From: Heterodera schachtii
Taxonomy: Eukaryota; Nematoda; Chromadorea; Rhabditida; Heteroderidae
Direction: 5' to 3'
Assembly (NCBI GenBank): GCA_023374025.1
Contig: SIJG01000033.1
Span: 248,001-312,000 of the forward strand
Length of the DNA: 64,000 nucleotides
Shown: positions 56,048 through 64,000 of the stretch, piece after piece
Layout of the letters: every line of letters starts with the position of its first letter
Numbering within the stretch: the stretch's first letter is position 1
Notes under the pieces: model-generated
What the model saw: only the letters and a program-made list of their open reading frames with translations
Databases searched by the model: none
What the model was told of the DNA's origin: nothing
Translations under genes and position numbers: made by a program

Positions 56048-56586
56048 ATCATTATTAGAGTTGTAAATTATATGGATTAAAACATATTTTTTCTAAAGAT
56101 AAGCTATGGAGAAAGGGACTCAAAAATTGCATTTCTGCGTTAAAATTTTTGATTTAATAAAGTTTTAATCCATATTTAGGGTTTTCGAGAATAAAGCCAT
56201 ATTTCTCCACTTTTTCCTTTTTTGACCATATTTCGGCCATCTTTGGCTAATTTTCACAAGAAAAATGCAAAAAAAAGCGAAAAATAAACCCCTAAAAGAT
56301 CGATTTTTGGAAATATTACAATTACACCCCCAAAAAATTCAAAAAATTTGAGTTTCGCTGTCATTTTGGCCTTTTAATAAATATTTTAAAAATTTTTTGC
56401 GAACTTTCTTTATTGTATTTTTAAAGTTTATTTAAGCAAATATTGAATAGTAAACTTTTTTTGGAATTTTTGAAGATTTAAATAACATATTTTTGGCAGT
56501 TTTTAGTCAATATTTTGGTCCATGTTTCGGTCATTTTTATTCTATATTTTATGTCCATACATATAATTTACAACCCTAATCATTAT
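56048..56586. mobile_element. hAT-type MITE, 523 bp (56,056-56,578)
   Basis: Perfect 8-bp target-site duplication ATCATTAT on both sides. Ends TAGAGTTGTAAATTATATG and, as complement, TAGGGTTGTAAATTATATG. The interior is rich in CCATATTT words, like the element at 29,959. No transposase. Confidence 0.92.
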
Positions 56587-56736
56587 AATGAACGCACATA
56601 ATTAAATTTAAAAGGATCAAAAATAGGTAAATTAAAACCAAAATGAACTTAAAACACATATGAAAAAATATTTAAAAAATATAAAAAGTAAAGTAATAAT
56701 AAATGCTAAATTTATTTCCTCAAAAATAGTTCTATT

Positions 56737-57400
56737 ATTTGAAATAGGGTTCGGACCCCGTGGGCGTGGGTGGCTTTTCGCGGGGGCGGGGGTGACTAAA
56801 TGACCCGCCCCCGGGGACGGGGGCGGGGGTTTGCTTTGAATTAGCTCCAATAAAATTCACAAAAAATTATTTTTTATAAATGATATGATTGGCTCCACAT
56901 CCCTTTAGTTGATGTGTCGTCTTGATTAAATTTCTTTGGACATAATTGCACAGATTTTGTTTATAAATGACATCAAAATTTTCAAAATAAAAACAAAGGC
57001 CAAAAAAATAAGAACATTTTGCAAAATTGCCAAAAATATTTTTACATTTTATTCTCAAAAATGTAATTAGTTTTTGGGGCCTTCGGTGGAAAATTTAAGA
57101 ATATTAATGTTAGTGTTGAAGTCAAACCACTAAACCATAAATATACTAAAGAATAAAAGCAAAAATAACTTTTTCTTAAAAACTGTCAAAATGTTTAAAA
57201 AAATTCAAATTTTAAAATTTTTGCCTTTATCTCACGATTATGTCATTCTTAGGGGTGTATTTTCACCCCCGCGCCCCCGCGGGGATGGAGGTCGCAAAGG
57301 CGGGGGTCTGAGTCACGGGGGCGGAGACGGGGATGAGCCAACAAAACCTGTCCCGTCCTCGGGGACGGGGCGGGGGCGGGGTCCGAACCCTATTTTGAAA
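56737..57400. mobile_element. hAT-type MITE with GC-rich ends, 648 bp (56,745-57,392)
   Basis: Ends TAGGGTTCGGACCCCG and its complement. 8-bp direct repeats ATTTGAAA / TTTTGAAA (one mismatch). Both subterminal regions are strikingly G-rich (GGGGGCGGGGGT, GACGGGGGCGGGGG) in a roughly 20% G+C region, while the middle is AT-rich. Frames inside are compositional. Confidence 0.88.
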
Positions 57401-60400
57401 TATAAATAATATTTAATATTATTTTCCTGTATCCTATATATAATGGAGAGAATCATGTCATTCTCGATAAAACGTCTAAAAAGCGATCAATCGAGAGGAA
57501 TAATAAGAATAATTATAAATTGAATATTTAATTGAATTAAATAACTCAAGTATTTTGCATATAAATAAACGAAAATTATTTTCTTATATAAATGTATGAA
57601 CTTATTATTTTAATTTTTTTTTCAATAAATTAAAGTAAATACAAATTTGAATAATTCATAACTAATGGAAGAGTAATTTCAATATTCAGTTTTAAAAGCC
57701 AAGATCGGATTATTTTATCATAAAAATTTAAAAAATGTATAAGAATATTTTGATATTTATGATGGATTTGGTAAAAATTAAGCAAACATTTTCTAAAAAA
57801 AATAATAATTCTCAGTAATTTTAAAACTTATTCATTCGTTGTTTATTTAAATAATTTACACCCATAAAATGTAAAATTGTAAATTATTAATTCATCCAAA
57901 ACAAAGATTATTAGTAAATTTATTTGCTAAAATCTTTGAATTATTTTAATAAAATATTCTCTTCAATGAATGATTTAAGCAGTCTACATGTTATTTATTA
58001 TATAATTCGAGTTTTTAACCTATATTAATACCTCAGAACATGAACAACATTTTCAATAAACAATTATCAATAAATAGACCTAAAAATATCAAACTAAAAT
58101 GATGAAATATATAATTTTATATTATTTTTCTTATTTCTTATAGTCAAAGAGATTATATTATAGATTTAATAAAATTATAACTTGAATTAAGATTATATCT
58201 CAGTTTAATACGAATAAAATAATTAAATTTTCTAAAAACATACCTTAAAAATCAAATTAGGACCAAGAAAAATTATTTTGATACATAATAACTAATACGA
58301 AAATAAACAAAAATTAATTAATATATAAATATAAGATTTAGAAAATTAAAGGCATGTAATGAACAAAATGCCAAGTGAATTATTATGTATAAAAAAATAA
58401 GAATACAGACAAAATTAAATCATTAAACTAGAAATTAATTAAAAGATGAACTTAAAAAATTATTTTATATAATACATACATTAAAATAAAAAATACGGAA
58501 TAAATTTTATATTTAAGAACAATTTTTTTCTAAAGATATTAATTTAAATTAATATAAAATAAAAATTAAGTAAATCTTAGACATATATATTTAATTAAGA
58601 AAAATCAAGAATAAAATTTAAAAAAAAAATAATTTTAAAATAAATATTAAAATACTCAACTGAAATAATTAGATAAAAATTCACAAATGAGTAATAAAAA
58701 TTGGCTCAATAAACAGTGTTAAACATTAATAACAAAATATTATTTAATTACTTGATATAAAAATTCAATAATACTTACTAGGCTTAAAGTATAAAAGGAA
58801 AAAAATAAATATCATGAATCAGTAAATAAATAAAAAATAATAATATAAACAATAAGCAAATAAAATTATTGTAACTAATTTTGGAGTTTCTGTTTTTTCG
58901 ACAAAGATTACGTAATAATATTCAAGTCAAATGAAAATTTTTTTTTATAAAAATCACATAGGCTCTATAATAACTCAAAAGATTGGGTTGGGCTCGTTAA
59001 TTTTACAAGAAATTTTCTAATTTTTATGTGACTTTAAAAAATAAAAAAATAACTCCTATAAATTAAAAAACAAACAAAGTAAAATGCATAAATATTTATT
59101 TAAACTAAAATTGACAAATTCTAAATAAACAAATGAAACTTTCAAAAATATTTCGTAATAAATCAAAAGTAAATGAGCAAAACATACTTATAAGTGAAAA
59201 TTTTTAAGACGATGCAAGGAAATTTGTTAAGCATGAAGTAGCTGAATGATCCGGTTTTTAAGATTTTATACAAAGAAATTTTAAAAAATTATTAAAAATT
59301 CTATGCCAGCTTCAAGAATTAACAGCACTGCAAAACAATTAAATATATAAATAAACTTAAAATTAACATTTAAAATCACTACCAAACTAATTGACAAAAA
59401 ACGTAAAGATATAAGAACAAGGAAAAAACTTTTGCAAATTTTGTAATTTAAATTAATATAAGTATTTTATTAATTTTCTCAAATTTTATTTTTCGTTTTC
59501 ATATAGTTCCTATGTTGGGAAAATTTAAAAAATAATTAAAATATTTATAGTAATATTTGTTGAAAGTATTAAAGAATTCTAATTAGCAAATAGGGGTAGA
59601 AATTAAATACGGCATAAAAAATAATAATAAAATAAAAAGAGATTTATTAAATTATTTATATCTTTAAATTCTTTTTTATTACTAAATGTCAGAACATGCA
59701 TGAAAAAAATTAAAAAAGGATGTCGAAAACAAGAGAACGAGAGATTTTTTGTTTGAATCGAAGCTTTTAGATATTAGATTACTTAAGTTAAAATTTAATT
59801 TATGAATATATAAAGCTAATTATAAATTTTAAGAATATGATGCGAATCCTTCATCGTAAAAGATAGCCTTTTATTTTTATGATTTATATATTTAATTTAA
59901 ACAATGACTAATACTAAAGTAAACTAATTTTTAAAAGCAAATTAACCAAATAATTTTTATAAAAGTAAATTCGGATATGAAAAATCATTCTAAATAATTA
60001 ATTTCACAAATATTCTAGTGTTGAACTTTTCAAAATACCTAAGACCCGAATAATTACAAAAATTGATACAAAAAATAAACGTAATAAAAAAAAATTATGT
60101 TAAATCCAATTTTGGATGAAAATTATTCTATAGGAATAAAATAATATCAAACAACATAAAATTTAAGTCGTTTACTTAATGAAACATTAAACTACTTAAA
60201 AAATCATTAAAAATTCTAATCAAACACATTACGGAAAATATAAAAGTTTAACATAACAATAAACTAAAAGCGTATACATAAAATATTTTATTTTATGACG
60301 AGTCAATCAATAACAACTTCACAATATAACCTTTATTATTAAAAATTTAGCTGTGTTTATATAAGGCATTACTTTTTATAATCAATAGGACATTTGCATA

Positions 60401-60754
60401 TTTGAAAAATTAATAAAATTGAAAATTAAAAGACAAAGAATTTATAAAATGTTTTTGAACAAGTAAAGGTGTCCAGTAAAAAACGTCAACGAAATATCTA
60501 AGACTATAAATCAAATGATAAAATCGCTATATAATAAATAATAAAATTATTATTAAAAAACAGTATAAAAGTTTAATGGTAAACATTAAGCATTGTTTAA
60601 ATTTTTTTTATAATTAAAAAGACGAACGAAGAAGAAATAATAAATAAAAAAAATATTAAGAATATTAGTAATTAGTGCATTTAAAAATTGAAATGTATAG
60701 AATGAAAAATTTCATTAAATATAAATTAAAGTGTCCTTGATTGTTCAATAAAAT
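57401..60754 (+). other. AT-rich, essentially featureless
   Basis: No coding island that I trust. 59,430-59,560 is a degenerate, internally deleted copy of the 52-kb element's TIR (AATTTTGTAATTTAAATTA, then TTTATTTTTCGTTTTCATAT and TTAAAAAATAATTAAAATAT). Confidence 0.5.
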
Positions 60755-61219
60755 CGTGCTGGTGCGTTTCGTAAAAACTACCGTCCTTGAAAATTGTCTA
60801 AAAAATTTTCAAAAATTAATTTTTTAAAACTTAATGAGAAATTTCAACGAAAATTCTAAGAGAAATTAGAATTTTTGAAGAAATATTTTTAAAATAAGAA
60901 ATGTAACAAGCAATCAATATTTTATGGTATCATTAAAATTTTATTTATTTTATACAGAATATTAATACTTATATTTTTTACAAAATATAAAAAAAAGAGT
61001 GTATTAAAGTTTAAAAATTAAAAGTTAAAATTTTTTAGCCATAAAAGTTTTGAAAAGCATAAAAAAATTTGAAATTTTTTTTATTAGTTAAAAATAATAT
61101 TTAATTTTCCCATGTTTTTAAAAAAATTAAAAATTTTATTCAAGTTTTCAAAATTTTTTAAGATTTTCTTCAAATTAGGTGGGTGGCAATTTTAAGAAAC
61201 GCACTAGAACCAATAAAAT
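60746..61219. mobile_element. MITE with 9-bp TSD, 456 bp (60,755-61,210)
   Basis: Direct repeats CAATAAAAT at 60,746-60,754 and 61,211-61,219. Imperfect TIRs: CGTGCTGGTGCGTTTCGTAA and, as complement, GTTCTAGTGCGTTTCTTAAA, with similarity continuing through TTGAAAA..TTTTTCAAA. The interior is A/T-only low-complexity sequence. The 9-bp TSD again points to a MULE-type mobiliser, as at 37,710, though the termini differ. Confidence 0.8.
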
Positions 61220-61979
61220 AACAAATAATTTTAATTTATTAATCAATTTTAAATAAAATAATTCTATTTAATTTAGCATTAAATTAAACTATTTTAATTT
61301 GTAACAAATATATAAAATTGCGGCAAAATGTAAAAAAAATTGAAAATAAAGAGTTTCAGCATTATATACATTTTTTCTCGGCCATCAATCTATTTAAATT
61401 GGCAAACTTTTGCTTTTGGCAAAATATAAAATTAAAAATCAATTAAAAATTATCTGGTGCTTTAGCTTCGTATATTATTTGCCACCACAATAATGTTTTT
61501 CTTTAATTTGCAACAATGATAATATAAATAACAATAATAAAAAAGATAAACCCACTGGGCGTAAAGCTAAAAATGCAATGACTAAACATTTTTTTTTGCT
61601 CAGAAGTTGAATAAATTCACTTAGAGAAGAAACAATTTAATGAAGAAAAAATAGTTCAGAATAAATTATAAAATCCGCATGTATATTTTGAACAGCAAAT
61701 CCAAAGAGCTTAATAATAGCTCTAAAGTATTTTTATGAAAATATTACAGTTGAGCAAATACACAATTTCTATCTAAAATTATATTAAAAAAAGTATAATT
61801 AATAATAATAGTTAGAAGAAGAATTGAAAATTTACAGAATGAGAAAAAAATGTTTTTATAGATTTATTTTTCAGTAATTGGATGGGATAAATTTTACTCG
61901 ATAAAAATATAAGAAGAAATTAAATATTTTAAATAAAAAAATAAAATATAAAATCGTAAGAATATCCTTTTCAAAATAT
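61220..61979 (+). other. AT-rich, partial duplicate of 53.8 kb, no gene seen
   Basis: Contains the TTCTCGGCC(A/G)(A/T)CAATC and CAAATCCAAAGAGCTTAATA blocks in the same order as 53,860-53,960, but 280 bp further apart. Confidence 0.45.
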
Positions 61980-63060
61980 CTTAATTGCTTTCTTCATCCG
62001 TTGAATTTGGATATGTATTTTCTTAATGTGTGTTGGTTTATCTTTAAAATTTCAGCAATTTCGTGTGCTTTTATCTTCGGATTTTGTTCTTTCTTTTGAT
62101 AATATTGTTCACCATTTCCATTTTTTCAGCTTTTGATTAAAGTTTCTGCCTTGTGTAATATTAAAAAAAGAATAAAATAATCAAATTAGCAAATAAAAAT
62201 TTTTAAATTTAACCTTTTGAATTATTTTGATTGGCACAAATTTTCTTGGCCCATTTTTCAATTGTCTTAAAATTCACACCAAATAATTGCTGAATTTTTA
62301 CATAAAATTCTTTCCATTCCTTCCGTGAATGTTTTTTCTATTTTTTGCTCATCAATTTTTTGTATTTTCACCGTCCATTTTTTAATTGTTTCTTCCATTT
62401 ATTAACACTGCTAATAACAATTCCCAAATGTTTTGCTATTATTTTTTGGTATTTTTCTCTTTTTCCATCCAATATTTCTTTTGATTTCATTTTTAATATG
62501 TTTTGTAATTGACCAAATTTCTTTATTATTTTACGTTTTTCCTCATCCGATTAAAAATGAATTTTCATCATTCCAAATGCTCTTTTCCATTCTTAAATTT
62601 TCTCGTAACACACTCCCAATTTTTGTACAATTTTTCTATCAATTTTCTTCCTTTCACTTGATGAATATTTCTTTCTCATTTGCTTAAATTTCTCTTTAAT
62701 TTTATGGAATTTTTCCACAATTTCTCTTTTCTTTTTGTCAATTTTGCTTGAAAAATGATCATAAATTTGTCCATCATTTGTTGCCAATTGTTCCGATTAA
62801 TCACATTCCATTTGAATTTTTTTCTTCACTTCCAAATTTTCAGCAAAATTTGATCAAATTGTTGTGTCAAATTTTGTTGCTGAATTTGGTCATTTGGGTT
62901 CTTGTCGGAATTATCGCTTTGGTCAATTCCATTTTCCTTTGCTTTTTCGCCCCATCCTTCGCCAAATATTTCATAAAATCCCTTCGGTTGCTTTAATTTA
63001 ACGGATAACGCTTGATCAATTGCATTTTGAATCATTAATAAGCTAGTAATAATAAAACCA
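61980..63060 (-). pseudogene. HTH-repeat protein pseudogene
   Basis: Reading down the minus strand: MIQNAIDQALSVKLKQPKGF; a Glu/Lys/Asn-rich part; KKREIVEKFHKIKEKFKQMR; KIDRKIVQKLGVCYEKI; EKYQKIIAKHLGIVISSVNK-WKK; WKEFYVKIQQLFGVNFKTIE-KWAKK; a likely intron 62,211-62,149; NPKIKAHEIAEILKINQHTL-RKYISKF. Four units share the plan I..K.LGI....I.KW(K/A), a helix-turn-helix of the homeodomain-like/transposase type. At least five in-frame stops and two frameshifts. Probably DNA-binding when intact. Confidence 0.65.
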
Positions 63061-63136
63061 ATTTCATTTTCTAAAAAATGAGTTTTTTTATTATAATAAA
63101 ATGAATTTTCTTAAAAATTACAAAATTTTTTTGTAA

Positions 63137-63245
63137 TAATTTATTAATTTTATTTCGCTTTTGCCACGAATATTCCATTCAATTTTTTGTAAAATTATTT
63201 GCTCCCAAATGTTCTGACTTTTCAATTTATCCCAAATTGTAATAG
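63137..63245 (-). pseudogene. possible upstream exon of the HTH pseudogene
   Basis: The minus frame reads TIWDKLKSQNIWEQIILQKI-EWNIRGKSEIK. It lies 5' of the HTH pseudogene in the same orientation, but no phase-compatible intron joins the two, so the link is inferred. Confidence 0.3.
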
Positions 63246-63314
63246 CCAAAAAGAAATGTACTGAATATTACAGAATTGTGGATTTTTAAATTTGAAATTT
63301 TAAAATTTAAAATC

Positions 63315-63527
63315 AGCATCTGTTGTAAAACATTGACGGACGGAATGGGAAAGAATTTAAACGATGAAGCAATATTATCAAATGGAAAAACAAACCCAAA
63401 GCTCACCGACCGCTATATTTCCGTAGAATTGGGAATTCCAATAAGCTCATTATAGAAATACATAGCCAAATTAATGGGCGATGCAAAGAAGTTTTTCATT
63501 GGATATTATTATATTGGATTTATATAA
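63315..63527 (+). pseudogene. second HTH-repeat fragment, divergent
   Basis: ATG at 63,342: MGKNLNDEAILSNGKTNPKL-TDRYISVELGIPISSL, TAG, KYIAKLMGDAKKFFI, ending at TAA 63,527. NPKLTDRYISVELGIPISSL-x-KYIAKL matches NPKIKAHEIAEILKINQHTL-RKYISKF of the minus-strand pseudogene position for position. One nonsense change. Oriented away from it. Confidence 0.55.
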
Positions 63528-63710
63528 TATTTTCAAAATTTTAACATCTGAAAAAGCAAAATTTTTGTTTAAGAAAATAAATGTGTTAAACAACGTAGGT
63601 ATTATGGAACTTTTTTTGTATATAAACCCAAACTTTAAAGCCTAAAAATCTTTCGCCCTCCATTTTATTTATCATTCATTATGCTTCCCATTAATTAAGC
63701 GTTTTAACCA
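63528..63710 (+). other. AT-rich, no gene seen
   Basis: Spacer before the terminal element. Confidence 0.45.
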
Positions 63711-63713
63711 CAG

Positions 63714-64000
63714 TAAGGGCTCCCAACTGAAAATTTTCAATCAACATTTGGCTGAAGGGCGTATGCACGAAATCCAAAAAAGTAAAAGTTCAGTACATTT
63801 TTTTTTATTTTAAGCAATTTTCTTAACAAAATTTCATTAAAATACTAAAAGTTTTCCAGGCGGCGCCTATCGGCAGCACCGGACTCTCATTTTACCATAT
63901 TTTTAAAAAATGGATACCAAACGAATTTTTGACTTCAGCCCCATCACCCCCCTGAAGCCAAGGGTTTGGAAACGCCCTTGATTTGGCTGAGAAAAAGCAG
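63714..64000. mobile_element. left part of a CAGGGCTCC-type element, cut by the window edge
   Basis: TAAGGGCTCCCAACTGAAAA resembles the left end at 30,761 (CAGGCTCCCAGATCAAATTT). 63,859-63,887 carries, inverted, the 29-bp motif of 30,990-31,018 (26 of 29 identical). The right end lies beyond the window. Confidence 0.5.

Noticed and set aside
62433..62996. Plus-strand frames over the HTH pseudogene
   Set aside because: Phe/Leu/Ser-rich antisense shadows of the minus-strand coding relic.

Overview
The window looks like nuclear DNA of a very AT-rich nematode. A tylenchid plant parasite such as Meloidogyne is my best guess, at moderate confidence. The supporting signs are a four-exon RNA-binding-protein gene with introns of 40-66 bp ending in TTTAG/TAAG, acceptor-like TTTCAG/TTACAG sites, many hAT-like and 9-bp-TSD non-autonomous transposons, decayed helix-turn-helix repeat genes and a decayed LINE. 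There are no bacterial operons, ribosome-binding sites or CRISPR arrays. An assembly gap of N lies at 45404-45944.

Layout. (1) Bases 1-37,700 are roughly 80% A+T. No long gene is present, but the region is not plain filler. It is a mosaic of diverged and recent duplications in which short GC-richer islands of 40-180 bp read as protein in one frame. Several islands keep the same reading frame, and end at the same stop codon, in copies whose flanks have diverged. The best are the ...GE(K/R)NDPCS family near 3.6/4.4/5.9 kb, the KHEIINE family near 3.2/31.8/44.7 kb, the HKCEWVD family near 23.1/25.6/44.2 kb, and an acceptor-led QRVNEDQPKKWD triplet near 1.1/10.2/37.6 kb. This looks like a shattered, repeatedly duplicated family of small proteins, possibly with micro-exons. 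A LINE reverse-transcriptase relic (8,972-9,550) and several MITEs are nested in it.

(2) Bases 38,460-53,560 form a GC-richer block made of repeats: families of hairpins with a GCTTCGC core, a 21-bp minisatellite, three or four copies of a 1.3-1.5-kb modular repeat, two tandem arrays built on CTAGTGTAG, and a 1.24-kb element with near-identical 326-bp terminal inverted repeats. The only convincing intact gene, a 179-residue single-RRM protein on the minus strand (48,716-49,405), sits inside this block. Between 41.5 and 45.4 kb the AT-rich, exon-island landscape returns and carries the best-preserved islands.

(3) Bases 53,560-64,000 are AT-rich again and hold four or more MITEs, three with clean target-site duplications, plus two divergent HTH-repeat pseudogenes (61,980-63,530).

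The genes do not form a pathway. The window is best read as a repeat- and transposon-dominated region with one live gene and a population of small, mostly broken coding islands. All frames were read by eye, so boundaries of repeats are approximate unless a TSD is quoted.
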